Shown: one piece after another, positions 1-9,399 of the stretch
Numbering within the stretch: the first letter of the stretch is position 1
How the letters are laid out: each line of letters opens with the position of its first letter
DNA from: Acidiferrobacter sp.
GTDB taxonomy: Bacteria; Pseudomonadota; Gammaproteobacteria; Acidiferrobacterales; Acidiferrobacteraceae
Assembly: GCA_027335965.1 (NCBI GenBank)
Contig: DAHWGZ010000024.1
Coordinates: forward strand, 1-16,587
Direction: 5' to 3'
Length of the DNA: 16,587 bases
Position numbers and translations under genes: made by a program
Notes under the pieces: model-generated
What the model was told of the DNA's origin: nothing
What the model saw: only the letters and a program-made list of their open reading frames with translations
The model's database searches: none

Positions 1-165
1 TTCGACCCCCACAATCTGGGGAGCTCGTGCGGCAGCTCCGGCATGAAGACCTTGCCGGGGTGGTTATTGACGCGCATGCCCCCTGAAACGCTGGCTGACC
101 CCAGGCCCTTGCCGGAGAGCCGCAAGCGCTGGTGGCGAGGACTCTTTCAGCGCCAGCCCGCCTAA
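1..165 (+). CDS. C-terminal end of an unidentified gene (partial)
   Basis: Frame 1 is open from the window edge to a TAA at 163-165, giving 54 codons with about 85% G/C in third positions, like the convincing genes here. The visible tail has a small Cys/Ser/Gly cluster (GSSCGSSG at residues 7-14), then a Trp-Leu-Leu stretch and a basic, tryptophan-containing end (SRKRWWRGLF). I do not recognise the family. A cysteine-bearing cytoplasmic tail of a membrane permease is one guess, based only on this composition and on the redox protein downstream. The start lies outside the window. It is upstream of and co-directional with the glutaredoxin-like gene, separated by 132 nt. Confidence 0.45.
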   Translation, partial: FDPHNLGSSCGSSGMKTLPGWLLTRMPPETLADPRPLPESRKRWWRGLFQRQPA

Positions 166-256
166 AGGCGGTTTTGCCAAGAGGCCGTGGGCGCCAGAAT
201 GCCCGCGGGTGTCGTGGGTCTTCGATCACCATCGCGCCCCGCATGCCACCGCCTTC

Positions 257-275
257 CCGACCCATTGCGGGTCGG
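257..275 (+). repeat. 7-bp stem-loop in front of the glutaredoxin-like gene
   Basis: CCGACCC (257-263), a five-base loop ATTGC and GGGTCGG (269-275) form a perfect 7-bp inverted repeat. It ends 13 nt before the ribosome-binding sequence of the next gene. No run of T follows, so it does not look like an intrinsic terminator on the + strand. It may be an mRNA hairpin in the leader or simply chance in GC-rich DNA. Confidence 0.4.
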
Positions 276-297
276 TGCTTGGCGCGCGGAGAAACCC

Positions 298-543
298 TTG
301 CCCAATACGATTCATCTCTACACAAGTCCCGGATGCCCGGACTGCGCCGCGCTGAAGACATGGTTTGCGGCCCGCGGCTTGGCGTTTACGGAACACGATT
401 TGAGCCAAGCCGGGGCCGCGGACAAGGCCAAGGCCGAATTCGGAGTGCGCATCGCCCCCATCACGGTCTACGAGGGACAGGTGTTCTATGGAACTGCTCA
501 GGAGCAACTGCCGCGCCTGAGGCACCTCTTCGGTCTCGACTGA
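298..543 (+). CDS. Glutaredoxin-like thiol-disulfide protein, 81 aa
   Basis: This is a small thioredoxin-fold protein. A first beta strand (TIHLYTSPG) leads into a CPDC redox motif, then an alpha helix, and a likely cis-proline in IAPITVYEG followed by FYG, as in glutaredoxins and related thiol oxidoreductases. The length of 81 aa is normal for a minimal glutaredoxin. I chose the TTG at 298 because GGAG at 288-291 is spaced correctly before it and the fold starts immediately after. The frame stays open upstream to an ATG at 187, but that extension has no domain character. The protein is probably cytoplasmic and could reduce disulfides or mixed thiols. Its neighbours (MFS transporter, merA and ars genes) hint at metal or redox stress, but no specific partner can be named. 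Confidence 0.75.
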   Translation: MPNTIHLYTSPGCPDCAALKTWFAARGLAFTEHDLSQAGAADKAKAEFGVRIAPITVYEGQVFYGTAQEQLPRLRHLFGLD

Positions 544-666
544 CCGTGCCTGGCCCTCGAGCGACCCCGGCGTTTGCGAAGACCGGCGGATAATTTTAAG
601 AATTAACATGAAGACATTGCTGTAAGAACCGGACTTTACACAATCTATTAGAGGGTGAGTTTTTCC

Positions 667-1908
667 ATGAAGTACGCGCGACTCACGCGCGAAGCGCGGC
701 TTTTGATCGTTATTCGGGCCACGCGCAGCGTCGGCCAAGGGGCGCTCGTCGTGGACTTCGCGCTCTATCTTCACGCGCTCCACTGGTCGGCCCCCGTGAT
801 CGGCGGGCTTTTCATGGTGGCGTTGCTGGTATCGGCGACACTGGCGCTGTTCGTCGGGCCATTATCCGACACGCGCGGGCGCAAGACCTTTTTGCAGGCC
901 TACGAGTGGGTCCAGGTGGCCGCGGCCCTCATGGCGCTCGCGGATTCGCACAGCGCCGTGCTCGCGATCGCCGCCATTCTCGGCGGCTTTGGTCATGGCT
1001 TGAACGGGGGCGCGGGCCCATTTGCGCCCGTCGAGCTCGCCTGGCTTTCCGAACTGGTCGAGGCCCGGGACCGCGCGGCGGTCTACAGCCTGAACACGGC
1101 CATGGGATTTTTAGGGATGGCGCTGGGGGCCCTGCTCGCCACGCTGCCCTCCTTCCTGGGAACCCTCCTCCCGGGACCGCCGGCCTATCGTCCGCTGTTC
1201 CTTTTGGTGCTCATGGGGGCCCTGCTCGCGCTCATGCTGCTACGCGCCATCCCCGAGGCGGCACGGCCGGCGCCTGCCCCCGAACCGGATACCGACGCCC
1301 GGGCCACGGCCGATGCCATGACGCGCGCCGAGAACCGCAAGCTGCTCAAGCTCTTCGGGATCAATGCGCTAAACGGGATTGGCATCGGCTTCCTGGGGCC
1401 CTTGATGGCCTACTGGTTTGCCATCCGCTTCCACCACGGGCCCTTGAGCATCGGACCGATCATGGGCGTGGCGCTCATCGTCACGGCCATATCGTCGCTC
1501 CTGGTGGGCCGCCTGACCCGCCGCTATGGGGTCGTGAAATCGGTCCTGGCCATGCGTTATCTGGGACTTGCGGTGCTCCTCGTGCTCCCGCTTTCGCCGT
1601 CCTTCCCGATCGCGGCCCTCCTGTACATCCTCCGCTCGGCCCTCAACCGCGGCACGGCCGGCGCCCGTCAGGCGCTCAACCTCGGTCTCGTGCGAGGCCA
1701 TCGCCGGGGGCTTGCCGCGAGCCTCAACAATGTCTCGATCCAGGTGCCGCGCGCCATCGGGCCGGTGTTTGCCGGCCTCCTCTATCATGCCGGGTTCCTG
1801 GCGCTCCCCTTCTTCGTCGCCGGCGGCTTCCAGGCGATCTATCTCGTCCTCTACCGCCGGCTGTTCCGGGATACGCCGTCGGCGCCCCTTTCTTCATCTC
1901 CGGAATAA
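667..1908 (+). CDS. Major facilitator superfamily transporter, 413 aa
   Basis: This is an inner-membrane MFS permease of about 12 helices. The clearest signature is motif A between helices 2 and 3, GPLSDTRGRK at residues 64-73, a slight variant of GxxxDRxGRR/K. A charged, proline-rich loop (about residues 198-220) joins the two six-helix halves. I chose ATG 667 because GAGGGTGA at 651-658 is a good ribosome-binding sequence 8 nt upstream. An in-frame GTG at 655 would overlap that sequence. The 544-650 leader has an AT-rich patch (591-650) that may hold the promoter, but I could not pick a convincing -35/-10 pair. The substrate is unknown: drug, sugar or organic anion export are all possible. 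Nothing ties it to arsenic or mercury beyond position. Confidence 0.85.
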   Translation: MKYARLTREARLLIVIRATRSVGQGALVVDFALYLHALHWSAPVIGGLFMVALLVSATLALFVGPLSDTRGRKTFLQAYEWVQVAAALMALADSHSAVLAIAAILGGFGHGLNGGAGPFAPVELAWLSELVEARDRAAVYSLNTAMGFLGMALGALLATLPSFLGTLLPGPPAYRPLFLLVLMGALLALMLLRAIPEAARPAPAPEPDTDARATADAMTRAENRKLLKLFGINALNGIGIGFLGPLMAYWFAIRFHHGPLSIGPIMGVALIVTAISSLLVGRLTRRYGVVKSVLAMRYLGLAVLLVLPLSPSFPIAALLYILRSALNRGTAGARQALNLGLVRGHRRGLAASLNNVSIQVPRAIGPVFAGLLYHAGFLALPFFVAGGFQAIYLVLYRRLFRDTPSAPLSSSPE

Positions 1909-1976
1909 CATGAGGAGATGCGCATACAATAATGTTTATTAAAGAGGTTCATTAAGCCGCTCAAGGCCTATTGGCG

Positions 1977-1995
1977 CCCCATGGGATTCATGGGG
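1977..1995. repeat. Perfect stem-loop, CCCCATG / CATGGGG
   Basis: CCCCATG at 1977-1983 and CATGGGG at 1989-1995 flank a 5-base centre (GGATT), a perfect 7-bp stem. It lies 68 nt after the MFS stop. A terminator role for the MFS transcript is possible, but no T-run follows, so it would be atypical. Confidence 0.45.
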
Positions 1996-2024
1996 GGGCA
2001 ATCATGCCGGGCCGGACTGGCCGT

Positions 2025-2041
2025 GCCTCTATTGTAGAGGC
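2025..2041. repeat. Perfect inverted repeat, GCCTCTA-TTG-TAGAGGC
   Basis: A 7-bp perfect inverted repeat with a 3-base centre occupies 2025-2041, about 160 nt upstream of the mer-type promoter. Its compact symmetry would suit a short hairpin or a dimeric regulator site. I do not recognise the regulator. Confidence 0.45.
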
Positions 2042-2200
2042 GGGAAGATAGTAACGGGGCGCACAACCCCGGCGATGCGCGCGGGTGCCGCCGGGCCATG
2101 AGACACCTCCCGGACGTCGCCAAAGGGTCGTTGATGCGGGCGCCATGAACGCATCACCCCTCCCCCGCAGCGCGCCCGGGGGACCGGCGCGGCGCCCCCA

Positions 2201-3915
<1,715 letters not shown>

Positions 3916-3936
3916 GCGAACGCCGCCCCAGGGGCT

Positions 3937-5712
3937 TCACGGATGCGTGGCCGAATCCGACACCCGGCAGAGCGCCAACAACCGGCCCTGACCGATGGGC
4001 TCGTCTTTGAGGAGCGGGACGATGGCGACGCGCGTGGCGTGGCCGCTTGCCACGGCCTCGATTTCGCGCCATTCATGACGCGCGCGCTCCTGAAGGAGCG
4101 GCGAATGGGGAAGGCTCGCGGCCACGCTCATGTTGATCACCCACCCCCACGGCTCGATGCCGGCGCGCCGCAGGTCACGCTGCAATTGCGCGGCCTCGAG
4201 TACCGGCGTGGTCTCCGCGAGAGTGACCAGGAGGACCTTGGTCCGCCTGGGGTCTTGCAACCGCATCATGGGTGTCGTGGCAGACGGCGCGCCCGAGCCC
4301 TTTTGCCGCGCGACCTCGCGGTGATACGCGCCGGCCGCGTCGAGGAGCAACAAGGTGTGGCCGGTGGGCGCGGTATCCATCACGATCAAGGATGTGTCGG
4401 CCTCGCGGATGACGCGCGAGAACGCCTGAAACACCGCGATCTCCTCCGTGCAGGGTGACCGCAAGTCCTCTTCCAGAAGCATGCGGCCCTCGGCATCGAG
4501 CTTTGCGCCCCTGGTCTCCAGCACATGCCGGCGGTAGCGCTCGGTCTCGACGCGCGGATCGATGCGGCTCACGCCAAGCCCTTCCGGCGCGCCGTCCAGG
4601 GCCTCAAGCAGGTGGGCGGCGGGATCGGATGTGGTGAGGTGCACCGGCAGACCGCGAGCGGCCAGCGCCACGGCCATGGCCGCCGCGAGCGTGGTCTTGC
4701 CCACGCCGCCCTTGCCCATCAAAAGGATCAAGCCGGGTCCGTCCGCGGCGATATCATCCACCAGGGCGGCAAGCGACGGCAGTTCCCGTTCCTCGGGCGC
4801 CTTGACCGGCGCCACCGGCCGTGATGAGGGCGGCGCAAGAAGCCTTTGTAATGCCTCCAGACCCACCAGATTGAAGGGCATGAGGGCTATCTCGTCGCGC
4901 GGCAGATCCCGCAGGGCCTCGGGGATCGTCGCGAGCGCCGCCTGCTCGCGTCGGTGGATGGCGCAAGCCAGGGCATCAGCCTCGGCCTCGGCGGCGGGCA
5001 GCACGCCGTTGACCACCAGGTACTGTCGCGACAGGCCAAGCGCCGCCAACTCCTGGCGCGTGCGCGCCACCTCCTGCAAGGCGCCCTGCTGGGCGCGCGC
5101 CACCAGCACCAGGCGCGTCCGCCCTGGATCCGCCAGCGCCTCCACCGCCGCCCGATACTGCGCGCGCTGTTTATCGAGGCCCGCCAGCGGACCCAGGCAC
5201 GATGCGTCCCCGCGACCCGCCTCGAGAAAGCCGCTCCAGGCCCCGGGCAATTGCAGCAAGCGAATGGTATGGCCGGTGGGCGCGGTATCGAAGACGATGT
5301 GTTGAAAATCGCGGGTGAGCGCCGCGTCGGTCAACAAGGCCGTGAACTCATCGAACGCGGCGATCTCGGTCGTGCAGGCCCCCGACAAGGATTCCTCGAT
5401 GCCCTTCACCACGCCCGCGGGGAGCAAGCCGCGGACCGGGGCGATCAAGCGCTCGCGATAGGCCCCGGCCGCCGCTTCCGGATCGATCTCGAGGGCCGAA
5501 AGCCGCGCGACGGCCGGGATCGGCACGATGTGATGGCCGATGTCGGCGCCGAATACCTGCCCGATATTGGACGCCGGATCGGTACTGACCAGAAGCACGG
5601 TCTTTCCGGTTTCCGCCAAGCGCATGGCCGCGGCGCAGGCGATGGAGGTCTTGCCGACGCCCCCCTTGCCGGTGAAGAACAGGAAACGGGATGGCCGCTC
5701 AAGAAACTTCAT
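3937..5712 (-). CDS. arsA: Arsenite-activated tandem ATPase ArsA, 591 aa
   Basis: ArsA is the cytoplasmic motor of the arsenite pump. It receives As(III) from ArsD and hydrolyses ATP to drive extrusion through ArsB. Both halves are intact. Half A1 has the P-loop GKGGVGKT at residues 15-22 and DTAPTGHT at 143-149 region; half A2 has a P-loop at 333-340 and a second DTAPTGHT at about 446-453. Cysteines C113, C172 and C421 lie in the sequence contexts of the three As(III)-binding cysteines of plasmid R773 ArsA (113, 172, 422). Length matches the duplicated family (about 583 aa). I chose ATG 5712 because the P-loop domain follows directly and GGAG sits 5 nt upstream. The longer open frame to 5850 overlaps arsD. 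It is the last gene of arsRCDA, 13 nt after arsD; no pump gene follows. Confidence 0.95.
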   Translation of the reverse strand: MKFLERPSRFLFFTGKGGVGKTSIACAAAMRLAETGKTVLLVSTDPASNIGQVFGADIGHHIVPIPAVARLSALEIDPEAAAGAYRERLIAPVRGLLPAGVVKGIEESLSGACTTEIAAFDEFTALLTDAALTRDFQHIVFDTAPTGHTIRLLQLPGAWSGFLEAGRGDASCLGPLAGLDKQRAQYRAAVEALADPGRTRLVLVARAQQGALQEVARTRQELAALGLSRQYLVVNGVLPAAEAEADALACAIHRREQAALATIPEALRDLPRDEIALMPFNLVGLEALQRLLAPPSSRPVAPVKAPEERELPSLAALVDDIAADGPGLILLMGKGGVGKTTLAAAMAVALAARGLPVHLTTSDPAAHLLEALDGAPEGLGVSRIDPRVETERYRRHVLETRGAKLDAEGRMLLEEDLRSPCTEEIAVFQAFSRVIREADTSLIVMDTAPTGHTLLLLDAAGAYHREVARQKGSGAPSATTPMMRLQDPRRTKVLLVTLAETTPVLEAAQLQRDLRRAGIEPWGWVINMSVAASLPHSPLLQERARHEWREIEAVASGHATRVAIVPLLKDEPIGQGRLLALCRVSDSATHP

Positions 5713-5725
5713 CCCCGCTCCGCGT

Positions 5726-6085
5726 TCAGCAGCAGCGGCCACCGGAACAGCAGCCGCCCGCGGGGTTCGTGGTCGCGGGTTCAGGGATATGCGCCCAACG
5801 CGCGAGCTCCGCGCGGCTCGGGTAACGTCCCGCCATGACCACCTGATCACCGATGAGTATCAAGGGCAGACCCTCCTGACCGGAGCGCTCCAGAAAGGCG
5901 CTGACAGTCGCGTCTTGGGCAAAGACCAGCGGCTCCTGGGCGAGATTCATGCGCTCGATGTCAGCACCACGTTGTCTGGCCCAGTCGACGTCCGCGGCAA
6001 ATTGCAGCAAGGCCTGATCAACGTCGACACCGCACACGCCGGTCGCGCAGCAAAGGGCCGGATCGAATACACGGATGGTGCTCAT
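5726..6085 (-). CDS. arsD: Arsenic metallochaperone ArsD, 119 aa
   Basis: ArsD binds As(III) and transfers it to ArsA, raising the pump's affinity at low arsenite; it can also act as a weak repressor of ars transcription. The fold is thioredoxin-like. The protein has the three chaperone cysteines of R773 ArsD at identical positions (C12, C13, C18) and both C-terminal vicinal pairs (C112-C113 and C118-C119, in GGCCSGGRCC). Length is the family's usual 120 or so. A strong ribosome-binding sequence GGAGG lies about 7 nt before ATG 6085. It sits between arsC (35 nt upstream) and arsA (13 nt downstream), the standard arsD-arsA pairing. Confidence 0.95.
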   Translation of the reverse strand: MSTIRVFDPALCCATGVCGVDVDQALLQFAADVDWARQRGADIERMNLAQEPLVFAQDATVSAFLERSGQEGLPLILIGDQVVMAGRYPSRAELARWAHIPEPATTNPAGGCCSGGRCC

Positions 6086-6120
6086 GGCTTATCCTCCAGG
6101 ACCAGAAATTCATGGCGCAT

Positions 6121-6600
6121 TCACGGGAGCAGTCCCCCGATGCGATCGAGCGCGACCTTCAAGCGATCGCGGTCGGATGGGAGATCGGCAAGCGCAAGGG
6201 CGCGAAAGGCCTCCACGCGCGCGCGCAAGATCCGGTAGGCCGACATGAAGGCCGCGTCGATCTCCTCATCGCTGCCAGTGGCATGCGCGGGGTCTTCCAC
6301 GCCCCAATGACTGCGCAGAACCGGACCCAGGTAGGCCGGACAGGTCTCGCCGGCGGCATTCGAACAGACCGTGATGACCACGTCCGGGACGCGCGGCAGG
6401 TCCTCCCACGACTTGCTGTAGAGCCCGTCCGTGGATATCCCTTCGCGGGCCAGAAGCGCCAGGGAACGCGGATGGACCTTTCCGGTCGGCCGACTCCCCG
6501 CGCTCATGGCATTCCAGCCCGCCGGCGCCCGATGGTTGAACAGGGCCTCCGCCAGAATCGAGCGACAAGAGTTGCCGGTGCACAGAAAAAGCACGTTCAT
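6121..6600 (-). CDS. arsC: Arsenate reductase ArsC, thioredoxin-coupled type, 159 aa
   Basis: This cytoplasmic enzyme reduces arsenate to arsenite, the form ArsR, ArsD and ArsA recognise. It belongs to the low-molecular-weight tyrosine phosphatase fold. The phosphatase-like loop CTGNSCR is at residues 7-13, and two further cysteines, C79 and C87 (VCSNAAGETCP), fit the cysteine cascade of thioredoxin-coupled ArsC. It is not the glutaredoxin-coupled R773 type. I chose ATG 6600 because the protein core begins with MNVLFLCTGN, as in relatives. An in-frame ATG at 6621 adds seven residues with no better ribosome-binding site; the GGAGAG ahead of 6600 is rather distant (about 13 nt). It is the second gene of the operon. 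Confidence 0.93.
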   Translation of the reverse strand: MNVLFLCTGNSCRSILAEALFNHRAPAGWNAMSAGSRPTGKVHPRSLALLAREGISTDGLYSKSWEDLPRVPDVVITVCSNAAGETCPAYLGPVLRSHWGVEDPAHATGSDEEIDAAFMSAYRILRARVEAFRALALADLPSDRDRLKVALDRIGGLLP

Positions 6601-6637
6601 GGTGGGCGTACCGCTCTCCATAGGGTTGGGAAAAGGC

Positions 6638-6967
6638 TTAAGCGCCGGTGGTCACAGGCAAGAGGTCCACGCAGCATTCCGGATGACCGGCACAACATTC
6701 CTCGGTCAGATAGGCGACCAAGTCGCGCATGAGCGGGAGATTCGGCCGGTAACGCTGAAAACGCCCCTCCTGCTTGACCGTGAGCAGGCCCGCCTGCACG
6801 AGCGCCTTGAAGTGGAACGAGAGGTTCGTCGGCGGCAGATCCAGGGCCGCCGCGATCTCGCTCGCCACGAGCCCCTCCGGGCCCTTGCGCACGAGCAGGC
6901 GGTACACATCCAGGCGCACGCCCGAGGCCAGCGATTCCAGCAGCGCGACGGCCGCATCCTTATTCAT
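6638..6967 (-). CDS. arsR: Arsenite-responsive repressor ArsR, 109 aa
   Basis: This is a small winged-helix dimer of the ArsR/SmtB family that blocks the ars promoter and releases it on binding As(III). The DNA-reading helix and wing are visible as PPTNLSFHFKALVQAG and QEGRFQRYRP (about residues 45-75). It lacks the ELCVCDL metal site of plasmid R773 ArsR. Instead, a C-terminal cluster ECCAGHPECC supplies C91, C92, C98 and C99, the arrangement described for Acidithiobacillus ferrooxidans ArsR (two adjacent cysteines plus a third a few residues on). The start ATG 6967 has no ribosome-binding sequence and coincides with the predicted transcription start, so the message is probably leaderless. 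It is the first gene of arsRCDA. Confidence 0.93.
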   Translation of the reverse strand: MNKDAAVALLESLASGVRLDVYRLLVRKGPEGLVASEIAAALDLPPTNLSFHFKALVQAGLLTVKQEGRFQRYRPNLPLMRDLVAYLTEECCAGHPECCVDLLPVTTGA

Positions 6968-6973
6968 ACGCGC

Positions 6974-7002
6974 ACTGTAGATCGATTATTGAAGCGTTGC
7001 AA
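6974..7002 (-). promoter_or_regulatory. ars operon promoter with overlapping ArsR-like dyad
   Basis: Reading the minus strand, -35 TTGCAA (7002-6997), a 17-bp spacer and -10 TACAGT (6979-6974) form a plausible sigma-70 promoter. The spacer contains the imperfect dyad TCAAT-A-ATCGA (plus-strand 6982-6992), an AT-rich palindrome of the kind ArsR proteins occupy between -35 and -10. The expected transcription start is about 7 nt past the -10, at or next to the arsR ATG. Repressor binding here would block polymerase directly. The upstream phzF gene is on the same strand with no clear terminator, so some read-through is possible. Confidence 0.65.
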
Positions 7003-7028
7003 GGGCCGCCACCCCCCGCCCTGCCCGA

Positions 7029-7823
7029 CTACAGATCGATCTCGCCCACGAGGTACGTCACCGCGTAGCCGCCAAGCCCCACCCGGTCCCCGCGCACCAC
7101 GCACTCCACGTCTCCGCCGCGCGCGGATATCTGGCGCGCCGATAGCGCGGACTTGCGAAGCCGCTCGGCCCAGTATGGCGCAAGCGCGCAATGCGCCGAT
7201 CCGGTGACCGGGTCTTCCGGCACCCCGAGTCTCGGCGCGAAGAAACGGCTGACGAAATCGACCTCCGTCCAATCCGCGGGCGCCGGCGCGCTTGCGATGA
7301 TCCCCGGACGGTCGAGCCCGGCCAGGGCCGCGAAGTCTGGCCGCATCGCGCGCACGATCCGCGCCTCATCAAAGATAGCCATATAGTCGCGCGCGGTCGC
7401 CCACACCTCTCTCGGCCTTGCCCCGAGACCGGCCGCCAGTTCAGGGACCAAGGCGCAGGGCGTCGCGTGGCCTGCCGGGAAGTCCATCACGATGCGCCCG
7501 TCCTGTCGCGTGGCCGTAAGCTCGCCGCTGCGGGTATGGAACACCACGCGGGCATCGGGCCATCCGAGGTGCTCGAAAAGCACGTGCGCGCACGCCAGTG
7601 TCGCATGTCCGCAGAGATCGACCTCGCAGGACGGCGTAAACCAGCGCAATGCGAACCCTCGCGCGGCGGGCACGAAAAAAGCCGTCTCCGACAGGTTGTT
7701 TTCCGCGGCCACGGCCTGCAGGAGCGAGTCCCGCGGCCAGGCAGGCAGCGCCACCACCGCCGCGGGATTGCCGGCAAAGCGCTCCCTGGCAAAGGCATCG
7801 ACCTGAAATAGCGCCGCCTTCAC
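7029..7823 (-). CDS. PhzF-family isomerase/epimerase-like protein, 264 aa
   Basis: This is a two-domain, diaminopimelate-epimerase-fold protein of the PhzF family, which includes the phenazine-pathway isomerase and many members of unknown substrate. Family signatures are all present: GNPAAV (residues 18-23), NNLSETAF with the catalytic glutamate E46, RWFTP (60-64), GHATLA (72-77) and EDPVTGSAH (203-211). Length is typical. The start is GTG 7823, preceded by a G-rich stretch rather than a clean ribosome-binding site. It lies 37 nt after the symporter gene and is probably co-transcribed with it. No other phenazine genes are present, so phenazine synthesis is not supported. The substrate is unknown; acid metabolism linked to the symporter is only a guess. 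Confidence 0.9.
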   Translation of the reverse strand: MKAALFQVDAFARERFAGNPAAVVALPAWPRDSLLQAVAAENNLSETAFFVPAARGFALRWFTPSCEVDLCGHATLACAHVLFEHLGWPDARVVFHTRSGELTATRQDGRIVMDFPAGHATPCALVPELAAGLGARPREVWATARDYMAIFDEARIVRAMRPDFAALAGLDRPGIIASAPAPADWTEVDFVSRFFAPRLGVPEDPVTGSAHCALAPYWAERLRKSALSARQISARGGDVECVVRGDRVGLGGYAVTYLVGEIDL

Positions 7824-7860
7824 GGCCCCGGGCTCGCCACGCCCCTCGCCCCCCTATCGC

Positions 7861-9399
7861 TCAGGCGCCGCGCGGCTGGGCCTTTAGCGTGCCATCCTCT
7901 CCGGCGCCGATATGCAGGACATTGAAGACCCAGGTGGCCACCATCACGACCGAGAGATTGACGACCAAGGCATAGAGCGCCGCATAGGCCGGGTAGGTGT
8001 GCCCGGCAATGACCAGCGGATAGATCACACCCTTGAATGACAGGCTCGCCGCCATGCCGGTCCCGGCCGCCATGCCGGCAAGCCAGCCCAGCACGAGCGC
8101 ATAACGATGCGGCCAGCGCGTATAGAGCCCGATCACGATCGCCGGGAAGGTCTGGATGATCCAGATTCCGCCGAGGAGCTGGAGTATGATCGCGTACTTT
8201 TCCGGAACCCCCAACACGAACGCGAGCGCCCCGACCTTCACGAACAGCGAGGCCACCTTCGCCGTCCTCGCCTCCCCCTTCTCGCTTACGCCGGGGTTCA
8301 GAAAGGCCTTGTAGATGTTGCGCGTGAACAGGTTCGCGGCCGCCACCGACATGATGGCGGCGGGAACCAGCGCCCCTATGGCGATGGCGGCGAACGCGAA
8401 TCCCACGAACCACGGAGGCAGGAAGCGCATCAAAAGCGCGGGTACGGCATAGCTCGGTCCGTAGGCCTTGAAGCCTGCCTGGAACTGCGGCAGCGTGTTC
8501 ACATGCGCGACGTAGGCCATGTAGCCAAACAGGGCGAGCAGGCCCAGGATGAACGAGTAGGCGGGCAGGAACACGGCATTTCTTCGCACCACCCCGCCGC
8601 TCTTCGCGCCCAGCACCCCGGTGATGGTGTGCGGATACATCATGAGCGCGAGCGCCGAGCCGAGCGCGAGCGTCGCATAACCGGAATAGATGCCGGTGCT
8701 ATGCGGCGGGGGCGCCGGGAAGGTCAGCTTGGCCGCCGGGATGTGTCCGAAAATGCCCGCCCACCCGCCGAGATGGGCCGGGATCACGATGATCGCGGTC
8801 AGCACGGTCGTGTAGATCAGGACATCCTTCACGACGGCGATAAGGGCCGGGGCGCGCAGACCTCCCGTATAGGTGTAGGCCGCCAGGATGACGAAGGCGA
8901 TCACGAGCGGGGCATCCGCCCAGGTCCCGCTGCCGCCGATATGGAGGGCCGCCAGCACCACCTGCAGACCCACGAGCTGAAGGGCGATATACGGCATCGT
9001 GGCGAGGATGCCGGTGATCGCCACCAGCAACCCAAGCGTGCGGCAATCGAACTTGTGTTCGACGAAATCGGCGGCCGTGACATAACCCTGCTCGCGGGCG
9101 ATCGTCCAGAGCCTGGGCATGATCATGAACATCACGGGATACATGACGATGGTGTACGGAAGCGCGAAGAATCCCAGGGCCCCTTGGCCGAACACGAGCG
9201 CCGGGACGGCGATGAAGGTGTAGGCGGTATAAAGATCCCCGCCCAACAGAAACCATGTCACGAAGCTCCCGAACCGTCGCCCGCCGAGGCCCCACTCACT
9301 CAGAAGGTTGAGGTCGCCCGGCCGCCAGCGATTGGCCCAAAAGCCGAGCCCGGTGACCAAGACGAAGAGCGCAAGAAAGACTTCCAGGGCGGCGCTCAT
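7861..9399 (-). CDS. Sodium:solute symporter, MctP-like monocarboxylate permease, 512 aa
   Basis: This inner-membrane protein has about 13 hydrophobic segments and belongs to the SSS family, which couples Na+ (or H+) entry to solute uptake. The N-terminal region shows family features: a first helix at 5-21, then SEWGLGGRRFG (34-44) and GDLYTAYTFIAVP (54-66). The sequence most resembles monocarboxylate (lactate, pyruvate, acetate) permeases of the MctP type rather than proline or pantothenate carriers. The adjacent DUF3311 gene supports this, since small two-helix proteins of that kind often accompany SSS symporters. The ATG overlaps the DUF3311 stop by 4 nt (translational coupling). The substrate is inferred, not shown. 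Confidence 0.87.
   Translation of the reverse strand: MSAALEVFLALFVLVTGLGFWANRWRPGDLNLLSEWGLGGRRFGSFVTWFLLGGDLYTAYTFIAVPALVFGQGALGFFALPYTIVMYPVMFMIMPRLWTIAREQGYVTAADFVEHKFDCRTLGLLVAITGILATMPYIALQLVGLQVVLAALHIGGSGTWADAPLVIAFVILAAYTYTGGLRAPALIAVVKDVLIYTTVLTAIIVIPAHLGGWAGIFGHIPAAKLTFPAPPPHSTGIYSGYATLALGSALALMMYPHTITGVLGAKSGGVVRRNAVFLPAYSFILGLLALFGYMAYVAHVNTLPQFQAGFKAYGPSYAVPALLMRFLPPWFVGFAFAAIAIGALVPAAIMSVAAANLFTRNIYKAFLNPGVSEKGEARTAKVASLFVKVGALAFVLGVPEKYAIILQLLGGIWIIQTFPAIVIGLYTRWPHRYALVLGWLAGMAAGTGMAASLSFKGVIYPLVIAGHTYPAYAALYALVVNLSVVMVATWVFNVLHIGAGEDGTLKAQPRGA

Larger units (their letters stand above)
1909..2200. other. Gene-free stretch before the merA promoter
   Basis: No reading frame here has protein-like character, and there is no remnant of merR, merT or merP that I can read on either strand. 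An AT-rich patch at about 1920-1955 contains a -10-like TACAAT (1925-1930) with no matching -35. Two perfect stem-loops follow and are listed separately. The remainder is GC-rich and featureless. Ribosome-binding-like GAGGAG occurs just after the MFS stop, but only a 7-codon frame follows at 1932. Confidence 0.5.

Noticed and set aside
1932..1955. Seven-codon open frame after the MFS gene, considered as a leader peptide
   Set aside because: It has no properly spaced ribosome-binding site, no promoter and no attenuator-like pairing downstream that I could recognise.
3921..3936. CCCCAGGGG palindrome between merA and arsA, considered as a bidirectional terminator
   Set aside because: The symmetric bases leave no loop and there is no T-run on either strand.
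5713..5850. 46-residue N-terminal extension of ArsA
   Set aside because: The extension overlaps arsD in another frame, is low-complexity, and a good ribosome-binding site and family start occur at 5712.
7029..7823. Phenazine biosynthesis suggested by the PhzF homologue
   Set aside because: No other phz genes are present and PhzF-family proteins are widespread without phenazines.
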